A DNA stretch of 38,216 bases from an uncultured Clostridia bacterium (GTDB lineage: Bacteria; Bacillota; Clostridia; Christensenellales; UBA3700): contig CAMQSU010000014.1 of assembly GCA_947037025.1 (NCBI GenBank), positions 1 through 38,216 on the forward strand. The letters are read 5' to 3'. This document shows positions 8,892 through 17,158 of this stretch, piece after piece. How positions within the stretch are numbered: position 1 is the stretch's first letter; each line of letters begins with the position of its first letter. The position numbers and the translations under genes were made by a program. The notes beneath the pieces are model-generated. The model was given only the letters and a program-made list of their open reading frames with translations, was not told the origin of the DNA and searched no databases.

Positions 8892-9851
8892 ATGGGATTA
8901 TTTAAAAAGGATTTAACAATTAGACTTAATGGCGATATGGGTGAAAATCTTATTGAGAGAGTAAGTCATCAAGCAATAAAAGCGGATACATATGTAATAG
9001 TACCAGTAAACACAGAGGCAGTACTAGTTGTAAACGGCACTGATCAACGCATTTTGCAGTCGGGAAAGCATGAAATTGCAAAGCCTAAAGGCGAAAAGAA
9101 AATAGATATCGATGTGACATTTATAAACACAGAAGTTAGAATGCAATCGATGTGGGGAACACCATCAAGAATCGAATTTATCGATGGTGAAACAGAAATG
9201 CCAGCGTATTTAGGCGCAAGCGGAACTGTTGTTTTTGAGATAAATAACACAATGAAAGTATACAAAAGGCTGCTAGGAACAGGCGGTATTGCTGATGTTA
9301 AAGCTTTAATTGCATACTTAAAAAGCACTATATCAGTTAATGTTAAAGATATTTTTGCAAGAAAACTAATTGCGGAAAAGGTTAATTACTTTGATTTAGC
9401 TGACAATGTAAAAGAGTTGGCTATCGAGATTAAAGCGGAGCTTATGACTAGTTTTGAAGAGTATGGCGTTGCAATAATCGAGTTTACTGTTGATAATCTT
9501 GTATTCCCTGATGAAATCAAACAGATTAGATCGAAGCTAATGGCTGAGAAATATGTACTTAAACAGAAAGGCACTAGCCATGAGGAGTTACGTGCACAAG
9601 AGATTGAAAAAGAAACTCAAGAGCGTGAAAGCAATGAGCGCATCACAATCAGTGTTGCAGAGTCTGCAAGACCTATAGTTATGGGGGCGGGCGGGTCATT
9701 TTGCGCAGATTGCGGTGTTTCTATGCCAATCGGCAGCAAGTTCTGTTCAAGTTGCGGTTCAACACAAGGCTCAAGCAGAATATGTAAAAAGTGTAACACA
9801 GTAGTTATCGCAGGCAGCAATTTCTGTCAAAAATGTGGCGAGCAAGTATAA
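8892..9851 (+). CDS. SPFH-domain protein with two C-terminal zinc ribbons (YdjI-like)
   Basis: Residues about 20-225 resemble the SPFH/Band-7 domain of the cytoplasmic YdjI/virion-core-like branch (ADTYVIVPVNTEAVLVVNG, then a long region ending in FPDEIKQIRSKL). A charged helix follows (about 227-255), then two zinc ribbons: C271/C274 with C285/C288, and C298/C301 with C312/C315. There is no transmembrane segment; the N-terminus MGLFKK is hydrophobic then basic. SPFH proteins form membrane-associated scaffolds. In Bacillus subtilis the relative YdjI is encoded with PspA, an ESCRT-III superfamily member, and helps bring it to the membrane. By analogy this protein may recruit the two ESCRT-III-like proteins here (inference). 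AGGAGG at 8878-8883 sets the start, 27 nt after the ATPase gene. Confidence 0.87.
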   Translation: MGLFKKDLTIRLNGDMGENLIERVSHQAIKADTYVIVPVNTEAVLVVNGTDQRILQSGKHEIAKPKGEKKIDIDVTFINTEVRMQSMWGTPSRIEFIDGETEMPAYLGASGTVVFEINNTMKVYKRLLGTGGIADVKALIAYLKSTISVNVKDIFARKLIAEKVNYFDLADNVKELAIEIKAELMTSFEEYGVAIIEFTVDNLVFPDEIKQIRSKLMAEKYVLKQKGTSHEELRAQEIEKETQERESNERITISVAESARPIVMGAGGSFCADCGVSMPIGSKFCSSCGSTQGSSRICKKCNTVVIAGSNFCQKCGEQV

Positions 9852-9870
9852 ATACTAGGAGGATATTATA

Positions 9871-10209
9871 ATGGGATTTTTAGCAAGAAGACGTGCAAAT
9901 AAGCGCGAGAAGAAATTAGTAAAAGTAGCAGATAGAGATAAGCAAGCACAAGCATGTGACAGGATAATCGTACTTGTTGAAATGACAGATAATGCAGATT
10001 ACAAAAGCACTCTTGAGAAGAATTTAGAGGACATGAAGTTTATTAGTCCATGCAGCACTGCAAGTGCGGAAAAAGCTGAATTAAAGATATTGGCAAAGTT
10101 AGACGACATCAAAATAGTACTTAGTAATCCAAGAAAAGATAAGCAGGTAGCGGATGAGTTATTTGAATTAAACGTGCTTATTACTGAGCGAAAAGTTATT
10201 ACAAACTAG
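9871..10209 (+). CDS. Small basic protein of the ESCRT-like operon, unknown function
   Basis: 112 residues, family not recognised. The N-terminus MGFLARRRANKREKK is hydrophobic at residues 2-4 and then strongly basic, suggesting peripheral membrane contact. The rest is predicted helical (about 20-40, 44-57, 63-82, 90-105) with two cysteines and no membrane segment. It has the same kind of start as its neighbours (MGFFKSK, MGLFKKD, MGFFDIFKKK). It may be an adaptor or a degenerate relative of the ESCRT-III-like proteins; this is inference from context only. AGGAGG at 9857-9862 sets the start; 19 nt separate it from the SPFH gene and 9 nt from the next. Confidence 0.8.
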   Translation: MGFLARRRANKREKKLVKVADRDKQAQACDRIIVLVEMTDNADYKSTLEKNLEDMKFISPCSTASAEKAELKILAKLDDIKIVLSNPRKDKQVADELFELNVLITERKVITN

Positions 10210-10218
10210 GAGGAATAA

Positions 10219-10842
10219 ATGGGTTTTTTCGATATTTTCAAAAAGAAAAACAAGTTTGATAAAATATCTCGCACTGAAGTAGTAGACTCTATTATTCAGC
10301 TAGAGAAACAGCAGGAAAGTGTTGTTGCAAGTGTAGAGGAAAACAATGTTTCTATCAAGGAGGCATTTGCAAAAGGCAAAGCCGAAAAAGATACAAATAT
10401 GCGAATGTTTTATGCGAAAAACATAGAAAATCTAAAGAAAAGCAATGCAATGGCAGGCAAAAGGTTGCAGTATATAGCATCAAATATGGGTGCAATGTAT
10501 CAGCTGAAGTCAGCAATGGATGATAGAGAATTTCTGTCAAACAATGCAAATATCTCTCTAAACGAAATGCTTGCAAAGCCAGCAGAACTTTCTAAATTCC
10601 TTAATGCAGTTAATGCAAAAAAGATGAATAGTGAAGAAGGTCTTGAAGGAGTGCTTGACACATTTGAAATGGCAGAGTCCGCATATGTGGAAAATGACAG
10701 CATCTACGCCTCATCGGAAGGTCAGCAAGATATTCTTGCAATGTTTGATGAGCAGTCAATCAGTGATGACATGGCAGAGTTCAGTGAGGTTCAAAAGCAA
10801 GAAGAAAGCCAGTTAGAGTTAAACCCAATAGAAAATAACTGA
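10219..10842 (+). CDS. ESCRT-III-like protein B (Snf7/Vps20-like coiled-coil)
   Basis: 207 residues, predicted helical. Seen: MGFFDIFKKKNK at the N-terminus; helix about 18-50; a turn around KGKAEKD; a long helix about 58-105; then helices about 112-122 and 124-155 (ELSKFLNAVNAKKMNSEEGL, VLDTFEMAES); and an acidic tail. Helix order and lengths match the ESCRT-III core, and the spacing around the last core helix recalls CHMP6/Snf7 (for example xEVERILDETQEAVEY in CHMP6). Similarity is weaker than for protein A, and no clear MIM1 is seen in the tail, so it might be recruited through protein A rather than directly by the ATPase. Alternative: a PspA-like or unrelated coiled-coil. AGGAGG (10208-10213) overlaps the stop codon of the preceding gene, suggesting coupling. 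Confidence 0.65.
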   Translation: MGFFDIFKKKNKFDKISRTEVVDSIIQLEKQQESVVASVEENNVSIKEAFAKGKAEKDTNMRMFYAKNIENLKKSNAMAGKRLQYIASNMGAMYQLKSAMDDREFLSNNANISLNEMLAKPAELSKFLNAVNAKKMNSEEGLEGVLDTFEMAESAYVENDSIYASSEGQQDILAMFDEQSISDDMAEFSEVQKQEESQLELNPIENN

Positions 10843-10870
10843 TCACATAAAACATTAGTAGAGGAGTTGT

Positions 10871-11212
10871 ATGAAAAAGAGATTAAAAAATATATTAATA
10901 GAAAATGACATAATCATTAAGCAGTATTGTAACGAAGAAGAAACAGCACAATTTGATGAACTCATCGCTAATGGCAAAACTATACCAAGAGAGGTTCAGA
11001 TTCAAGGTGCAGGGGAAGAAAAGAAATATTTTAGACTTACAACGCCTGATCTTGATAGCGAAGCAACAGATGTAATGCTAAAAGTGATAACGGTTGAAAA
11101 ACTAAGTAAAATAGAGAAAACAACGAAAATAAACATGTTTATTATGGGCAGTTTCGGTTTTCTCATAACGCTATTCCTACTTATCATTGCTGTGTTGTTG
11201 GGCAATATATAA
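10871..11212 (+). CDS. Small tail-anchored membrane protein of the ESCRT-like operon
   Basis: 113 residues, family not recognised. A soluble N-terminal part (about 1-86, mixed charge, starting MKKRLKNILIEND) is followed by one hydrophobic helix, about 88-111, that ends at the C-terminus (FGFLITLFLLIIAVLLGNI). With no signal peptide it should be C-tail anchored with the soluble part inside, and so could dock the other products at the membrane (inference). GAGGAG at 10861-10866 sets the start; it is 28 nt after protein B and just before the operon terminator. Confidence 0.8.
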   Translation: MKKRLKNILIENDIIIKQYCNEEETAQFDELIANGKTIPREVQIQGAGEEKKYFRLTTPDLDSEATDVMLKVITVEKLSKIEKTTKINMFIMGSFGFLITLFLLIIAVLLGNI

Positions 11213-11262
11213 TTTTACAACAATATCAAAAAGACAAAAGAAAAAAGATAATTCAAAATACT

Positions 11263-11291
11263 AAGCACTCATATTTATGAGTGCTTTTTTT
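11263..11291 (+). terminator. Terminator of the ESCRT-like operon
   Basis: Perfect 10-bp stem AAGCACTCAT / ATGAGTGCTT with loop ATTT and a long T run. It closes the unit that starts at the 6899-6927 promoter. Confidence 0.92.
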
Positions 11292-11728
11292 GCGAAAGAA
11301 AACATAGAATAGTGTAAACAGAATAGTTGCCAAACACAAGCAGACGCCTTGAAACAATGACTGCAACACACATCATAAAAGGTTGTAAAAAATGTTTTAT
11401 ATAATCATAAAGACCTTAAAAAAGGTAAATAAAAACAAGCAAATTTATGCCGAAAACTGAAATAAATACTGCAGTAATTGTAGGAGTAATACAATATATA
11501 ATAATCAAAGTTATTCTGCAAAATAAGTCAAAAAAAGCAAAAAAACGCAAATTTAATGCAGTTTAGAAGGAGTTTTATTATTAACAATATTTTAAGAACA
11601 ATATATTAATAAATATAAAAAAGCAAGTAAAAGCAATTTATGCGACCGCTATATTATGCAAAAAATGCTATAATAGTATATATATTAAAGAATAAATATT
11701 TATTTATAGTTAATTATCACTTTAAGTA
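11292..11728 (+). other. AT-rich spacer, nothing recognised
   Basis: No coding frame with a ribosome site and no RNA structure recognised between the operon terminator and the promoter of the sugar symporter. Confidence 0.6.
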
Positions 11729-11757
11729 TTGACAATCAGTCCGCTGTATGATAGTAT
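11729..11757 (+). promoter_or_regulatory. Promoter of the GPH symporter gene
   Basis: TTGACA (11729-11734), 17-nt spacer, TAGTAT (11752-11757). The leader to the start codon is about 150 nt. Confidence 0.78.
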
Positions 11758-11913
11758 ATAAAAAAATGGAACTAATAAATTAGGTTGAGGGAAAAACTAA
11801 TTACATGTTGCATTTAAAAATATTATAAAGATAAATCATATAATATTTAAATTTAGTACCGCATATATGGGGAAATATATAGTGGTGAGAAATGGAAATT
11901 ACAGGAGGGTATT

Positions 11914-13803
11914 ATGAGCAAAGAAATATCACAATCAAAGGTAAAGCAGATGATTCAAGGCTTGCCGAAATGGGGCAAGCCTTGCGCGGGAAAATCACTT
12001 ACGCTACGTGAGTGGCTTTTATATGCAATTGGCGGAATGGGCGCAATGGGTGCATCAGTTTTTTTGACGTATTTCACTCTAACACCAGGCTTCTATATAG
12101 CAAATGCAATAACTATGGATCCGTACCATTTAGCAATTATCGGAATGATCACATCAGTGGTATCTATCGCGACATCACCGCTAGTTAGTTGGATGATTGA
12201 CAACACAAATACCAAATATGGTAAGTTTAGACCATATCTTATAATTTTACCGATACCAATCGTAGCGTGTTTTATTGCTCTTGGTCAAGTACTAAGAATT
12301 GCTGACTATGGCACAATGCTTATTGTATACGCAGTAGTATTTAACATAGCATTTTTATTAAACAGGATTTACATATTAGCATTTACGAGTTTGGCGCAAG
12401 TAATGGCTCCAAGTGCAGAGGAGCGTACGCAACTTATGTCTATAGGTTCGGTGTTCACATCGTTAGGGCCTACAATTGCAACAGCAGCATATCCATTTAT
12501 ATCTAACATGATATATACAAAAGGCGACGTCGATGGAGTTAATACAGTAGCAACTGCTCAGGTACTGTTGCCAATAGTAGTAGCTATATTCTTTGCATTC
12601 GGACTGATAATGGCTTTTGGTGTAAAAGAGCGTATGGTAGTAGCCAAAGAATATAAACAGAAACAGAAGTTTTTAGATGGTATTCAAAAAGTAGCAAAGA
12701 ATAAATATTTCTGGATACATAATAGTTCGGCGGTATTTGGTATTATAAAAATTACTGCATCAACAACATTTTTAATATGGTACTTAAACTTTGTAATTAG
12801 TCCAGAGCTAAAAGCGCAGGGGCTAGGTGACTTAGCAGCTATTATGCAATCGATACTAATACTTATAATAGGAACAGCAAGTCTCCCGGGAATGATATTT
12901 GCGCCAGCGATAATCAAGAAGTTCGGAAAAAAGAAAGCTATCATTGCAAGTAATTTAGGAATGGCATTATCATTGCTGCCATTAACGTTTATACATAATC
13001 CGTGGGCGGGAATATTCTTTATATATTGTACGACAATGTGCGCAGGATTCCAGTTAGTTATTACTCCGGCATTCCAAGCCGAGATAAATGACTATCAGCA
13101 GTACAAAACGGGCGATAGGATTGAAGGATTCTTATCACAATTTGGTGGAATGATTGCGTTATCTGTAGGCATGGCGACTGCCCTTATTGCACCAGCCGTG
13201 TACAAGTCACAAGGATACACTGGTCTTGATAGTCAGTTGATGGGTGAAAATACAGATGCATTATATTCAATCATAGCAATACTGTCAGGAGTAAGTCTTG
13301 TAAGTTGTATTTTAGCTGCAATCCCGTACATATTCTGGGATTTACCAGACAATAAGCACGAAATCATAATGGAAGTTCTTAAAACTAGAGCATTACAGGA
13401 TGATGGAGTGATTTCTGAAGATGACAGATATATGTTAGAGGAAAAACTAGAGGCTGGTGATTTAACAGCATTACAAGAATACATTATAGAAAACAACATT
13501 ATTATAGCTACTGAAGACGAGGCAGATGCTGTTGCTTTAGAAACTGGAATTAATGAGTTGAATAATATGTCAGAAACAATGGCAGGCACGGGCGCTCTTC
13601 CAAATACTCAAAATATGGGAGTAATGGATTCGGTTGTCATGGGTGATTCTGTTTTAATTGATGCTGAAGATGATGATGCTGATGCAGAGAAAGATGCAGA
13701 AGTCGACGAATCAATAACAGATAATCAAGTAGAAGATAAAACAGAATTAGATGATACTGATGCTAAAGCAGAAGATAAGTCTAACGAAAAACTTAAACAC
13801 TAA
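11914..13803 (+). CDS. GPH-family (MFS_2) sugar:cation symporter with acidic C-terminal tail
   Basis: Membrane carrier of the glycoside-pentoside-hexuronide:cation symporter family (MelB type), probably importing a sugar or glycoside with Na+ or H+; the substrate cannot be read from sequence. About 12 transmembrane helices lie in residues 35-475. The family motif after helix 2-3 is clear: D(N)TNTKYGKFRPY, with KYGKFRPY at 101-108. Unusually, about 155 residues follow the last helix: a helical part (LLEEKLEAG-like segments, about 490-530) and then a very acidic low-complexity end rich in Asp/Glu. Typical family members are 450-500 residues long. AGGAGGG (11903-11909) sets the start. It is monocistronic with its own promoter; no glycosidase gene adjoins it to suggest a substrate. 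Confidence 0.9.
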   Translation: MSKEISQSKVKQMIQGLPKWGKPCAGKSLTLREWLLYAIGGMGAMGASVFLTYFTLTPGFYIANAITMDPYHLAIIGMITSVVSIATSPLVSWMIDNTNTKYGKFRPYLIILPIPIVACFIALGQVLRIADYGTMLIVYAVVFNIAFLLNRIYILAFTSLAQVMAPSAEERTQLMSIGSVFTSLGPTIATAAYPFISNMIYTKGDVDGVNTVATAQVLLPIVVAIFFAFGLIMAFGVKERMVVAKEYKQKQKFLDGIQKVAKNKYFWIHNSSAVFGIIKITASTTFLIWYLNFVISPELKAQGLGDLAAIMQSILILIIGTASLPGMIFAPAIIKKFGKKKAIIASNLGMALSLLPLTFIHNPWAGIFFIYCTTMCAGFQLVITPAFQAEINDYQQYKTGDRIEGFLSQFGGMIALSVGMATALIAPAVYKSQGYTGLDSQLMGENTDALYSIIAILSGVSLVSCILAAIPYIFWDLPDNKHEIIMEVLKTRALQDDGVISEDDRYMLEEKLEAGDLTALQEYIIENNIIIATEDEADAVALETGINELNNMSETMAGTGALPNTQNMGVMDSVVMGDSVLIDAEDDDADAEKDAEVDESITDNQVEDKTELDDTDAKAEDKSNEKLKH

Positions 13804-13818
13804 TTAAACAATAATAAC

Positions 13819-13851
13819 AATAAGAGCGACGATTTTATCGTCGCTCTTATT
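13819..13851 (+). terminator. Terminator hairpin after the GPH symporter gene
   Basis: Perfect 15-bp inverted repeat AATAAGAGCGACGAT / ATCGTCGCTCTTATT with a TTT loop. The downstream T run is short. Confidence 0.8.
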
Positions 13852-13905
13852 GCATGTAATACCAATGTAGTGGTAATAAATTCAAATACAATAAATATAT
13901 AAGGC

Positions 13906-13943
13906 AAATACCCGCTGTAAGCTTTAAGCTACAGCGGGTATTT
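13906..13943. terminator. Hairpin between convergent genes (possible bidirectional terminator)
   Basis: A 14-bp stem AAATACCCGCTGTA / TACAGCGGGTATTT. It lies between two convergent genes and probably ends the minus-strand symporter transcript, though T runs are short on both sides. Confidence 0.7.
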
Positions 13944-14009
13944 AATATCGATAGGTATAATAGTAAAACAGATAATCTATTCGCTATTATTTAATATTGC
14001 CAGGTTTTA

Positions 14010-15470
14010 TTAGTTTTTTAATGAAGAATAATTTCTAACTAATTGAGTGTACTCATCAAGAGTAGCATCCTTACGAAGTTTATTATATTCCGTCAGACTT
14101 CTTGCAGTTATCGCACTAAGAGCAATAAGAGCGATGATATTAGGAATAACCATAAGACCATTCATAAGATCTGATAATGTCCAAACTAAGTCTAGCTTTA
14201 GGAAAGAACCAATCATCAGAAACACAAGAACAAGTATAGAATAAGGAATAACAGATTTTTCTCCAAACAAGTATCTTACATTAGTAACGCCAAAGAAGTA
14301 CCAAGCGATAATTGTTGAGAATGCGAAAAAGAATAAGCATATTGCTATAAAAAAGAATCCAAAATCGCCAAATACACTTACAAACGAGTGTTGAACAAGT
14401 TTAATTCCTACCATGCCTTCTTGACCTACAAGTCCACTTGATAATAGAACTAAAGATGTTAAAGTAAGAACGATAAAAGTATCAATTAAAACACCCATCA
14501 TAGCAACTGTGCCTTGTTCTGCGGGGTGTTTAACCTTAGCAAGAGCATGCGCATGAGGGGTAGAGCCCATTCCAGCTTCATTGGAAAAAAGACCACGAGC
14601 AACACCAAAACGCATTGCCTTCATAACAGTAGCTCCTGCAACACCGCCTACAACAGCCATCGGATTAAATGCACCGACAAAAATTGAAGAAAATGCAGAC
14701 CCAATAGTTTGATAATTAAAACCAAGTACGACAACAGCGCCGGTAATATACAAAATAGCCATAATAGGAACGACTTTTTCTGTAAAGCTAACAATCCGTT
14801 TAGCGCCGCCGATGAATATAATAGATGCAAAGAAAACAATTATTATTCCATAACCCCATTTAGGTATCTGAGGGATTGCAGTACTAAAAGCGTCCGTAAT
14901 TGAATTTATTTGCACCATGTTACCGGCAATAGGAAGTGCAAGAATAATTAGGATAGAGAATATACAAGCAAGCACTTTGCCAAATTTCCCCTTAAATGCA
15001 CCTTTTATGTAACAAACAGGGCCGCCGACTACTTCGCCATTAATAGTACGTCTATAATGCTGCGCCATTGTAGCTTCAGCAAAAATAGTAGCCATACCGA
15101 ATAGACCTGAAACCCACATCCAAAAAATTGATCCAGCTCCACCCATAGTAATTGCGGTTGCAGCCCCTACAAGATTACCTGTTCCAATTTGAGCGGCAAC
15201 AGAAGTAGCAAGTGCCTGAAAAGGCGAAAGTGGTAAATCAATTCTAGAGCTTTTTATATCTTTATACTTTTCTCCGCTACGAAGGCGAGTATAAGTTGAT
15301 TTATATCCCACTGGCTTAGGTCTACGCTTAAAAGTCGTTTTAAAGCCTAGCCCAATATGGGTAAACTGCACACCTTTAAGCCTGATTGTAAAAAATATAC
15401 CAGAACCTACCAAGGTAAAAAGTAATATGTAGTCCCATACAAAAGTGGTTATTTTAGTAAGTATTTCCAC
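14010..15470 (-). CDS. alsT: Sodium:alanine/glycine symporter, AGCS family
   Basis: Integral membrane carrier importing alanine, glycine or a related amino acid with Na+. About 10-11 transmembrane helices are visible, together with AGCS signatures: NLVGAATAITMGGAGSIFWM, then WVSGLFGMATIFAEA, GPVCYIKGAFKGK, and GLFSNEAGMGSTPHAHA. The length of 486 residues is normal for the family. I chose GTG at 15470 as start: on the minus strand AGGAGG (15480-15475) lies 4 nt before it and the product then begins MEILTKITTF, like other AlsT proteins. The ATG at 15488 would put the ribosome site inside the gene and has none of its own. It is convergent with the GPH symporter. A small palindrome AGCACAAAGTGCT (15534-15546) upstream could be an operator. 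Confidence 0.92.
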   Translation of the reverse strand: MEILTKITTFVWDYILLFTLVGSGIFFTIRLKGVQFTHIGLGFKTTFKRRPKPVGYKSTYTRLRSGEKYKDIKSSRIDLPLSPFQALATSVAAQIGTGNLVGAATAITMGGAGSIFWMWVSGLFGMATIFAEATMAQHYRRTINGEVVGGPVCYIKGAFKGKFGKVLACIFSILIILALPIAGNMVQINSITDAFSTAIPQIPKWGYGIIIVFFASIIFIGGAKRIVSFTEKVVPIMAILYITGAVVVLGFNYQTIGSAFSSIFVGAFNPMAVVGGVAGATVMKAMRFGVARGLFSNEAGMGSTPHAHALAKVKHPAEQGTVAMMGVLIDTFIVLTLTSLVLLSSGLVGQEGMVGIKLVQHSFVSVFGDFGFFFIAICLFFFAFSTIIAWYFFGVTNVRYLFGEKSVIPYSILVLVFLMIGSFLKLDLVWTLSDLMNGLMVIPNIIALIALSAITARSLTEYNKLRKDATLDEYTQLVRNYSSLKN

Positions 15471-16780
15471 TGTGCCTCCTTGCTGCATGTAAAAGTATTT
15501 TCACGCAAATTAAATTAGTTATATTAGGATGATAGCACAAAGTGCTGTTACAAATACACAATATAAATGGCAGAAAGTGTATTTTTAACCCTTCAAATCA
15601 GCTATAAAGTATTTACTATTACATTTTACATTGTTTTTAACAATTTTACAAGCAAAAAGCACACAATATCGACAAAAAAGTATAATAATTTGCTATTGTA
15701 GTAATATTATAGAAGAAAAATAATGAATTTGGATGATAATGATAAGTGAAAGCACTAATATTGCGTAAATATTAATTAATAAACAGTATTATGAAAAACT
15801 TTCATTTGTTAGCATTTGGCGTCAGCAAAAAAATAATATTTGATTGCAGAGTATGGTCTTCAAAAAGTTATATCGACAATGCTTTATATTATTTGCATTC
15901 AAATTTAATAAAAAATCAATAAGAAAACAAAAAAAATGGTGCTAAAGCATGTCAAAATTAATATTAAAGCATGCAAAATAATTGATAAAAACTAGCAGCA
16001 AACAATGCAAAAACATGCGAAATATATGCAAAAATATACAAGAGAAAACTCTGAAAAATATCCTATTTGTCTAAATATTGATTAGCATTTTTAAGCTGTA
16101 TAATAACAAAAATTTTGCTGATTAAGTGGAAAAAATCTTGCCAAATTATGTGTAATAAGTGAGCAGAAAAATACAGAAATATCAATCTAATAATAATATA
16201 TAAAATATTTTATATGGTTGTAATAATATCGAATAAAAATGTATAATTTACCGCAAAAATAACGCAAAAAAAGCAGTTAAATAAAATAAAATAGCATATT
16301 AAAATGTAGAAAAGACAACAATAAATAGCAGAAAAATATTATTAAAAATAAAAATTAAAATGCTCAAAATATATAAATATTCACCTGTTTAATGTTAAAA
16401 CAGTATATAATATGGTAATAGTAACAATAAAAACAATAAGAAAATATAAAAAATAATCAAGTAATAATAGCTAAATGTAAAGAAACAAAAAATGATTATC
16501 GGGAAACAAAAATTATTCAATTTGATATAATAAACAAGCAATAAAATAAATATATTATTAAATTAAATAATAAAAAGGATTACTGAAATAGATAGAAAAA
16601 ACGAATCAAATATAGTATTATAATTTTGCAATATATTATATGTTATATAATCCATGGAGAGCAAATAATGCAGAAAAAAGTTGGTATAATTACATGAAAA
16701 AAATATCAATAATAAAAAAGCTTTTGCATAAAAATCACTTATTAACAAAGACTAACATTAAGATAAATATAGGAGGTATT
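15471..16780. other. 1.3-kb AT-rich gene-free region
   Basis: The longest gene-free stretch in the window, dominated by A and T with repeated A runs. Apart from the leader of the minus-strand symporter at its left end and a ribosome site at its right end, I see no coding frame with a Shine-Dalgarno site, no tRNA and no strong hairpin. Confidence 0.6.
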
Positions 16781-17038
16781 ATGAAAACTACTGTACAAGT
16801 TCCTGTTGAGGTGTTAGTTAAATATAGTGAGTTAGGACAAATTACCCCGCTTAAAATATTTATACAAGGTGATCTTTACTTAATAGATAAAGTCTATAAG
16901 CAACAGATGGTAACTCCACGTGGCAGTTTTGGTTCGGCGCTTGAATATAATTGTTTAATTAAGGGGAAAATGAAGAAATTGTACTTTGATAGGTATAACA
17001 ATAAGTGGTATGTAATTAAAGAATTTGAAGATGATTAA
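16781..17038 (+). CDS. Small conserved protein of unknown function (85 aa)
   Basis: Beta-rich small protein beginning MKTTVQVPVEVLVKY. The pattern LKIFIQGDLYLIDKV, then ALEYNCLIKGKMKKLYFD and NKWYVI, resembles a family of ~80-residue proteins in Clostridia that share a form like PLxIxWEDGRxYxIDxVLD and ending in WFV. I know no function for it. The start is set by AGGAGG at 16771-16776; upstream in-frame ATGs from 16640 have no ribosome site. It precedes pyruvate kinase by 120 nt, but a separate promoter lies between them. Confidence 0.78.
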   Translation: MKTTVQVPVEVLVKYSELGQITPLKIFIQGDLYLIDKVYKQQMVTPRGSFGSALEYNCLIKGKMKKLYFDRYNNKWYVIKEFEDD

Positions 17039-17081
17039 TTTATTACCATATCGTTAATATCTAAAACTTAGTATAAAACGC

Positions 17082-17109
17082 TTGATAATTGTAATATTTG
17101 TGTTATAAT
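17082..17109 (+). promoter_or_regulatory. Promoter of pyk
   Basis: TTGATA (17082-17087), 16-nt spacer, TATAAT (17104-17109) preceded by TGT (extended -10). It lies 49 nt before the start codon. Confidence 0.78.
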
Positions 17110-17158
17110 ATTATAATAAATGTAATTATTAATAATAAAAGTTATAATTGGGGGCACT

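Noticed and set aside
15471..15488. ATG at 15488 as start of the AGCS symporter
   Set aside because: AGGAGG lies between it and the GTG at 15470, and the family starts at the equivalent of that GTG.
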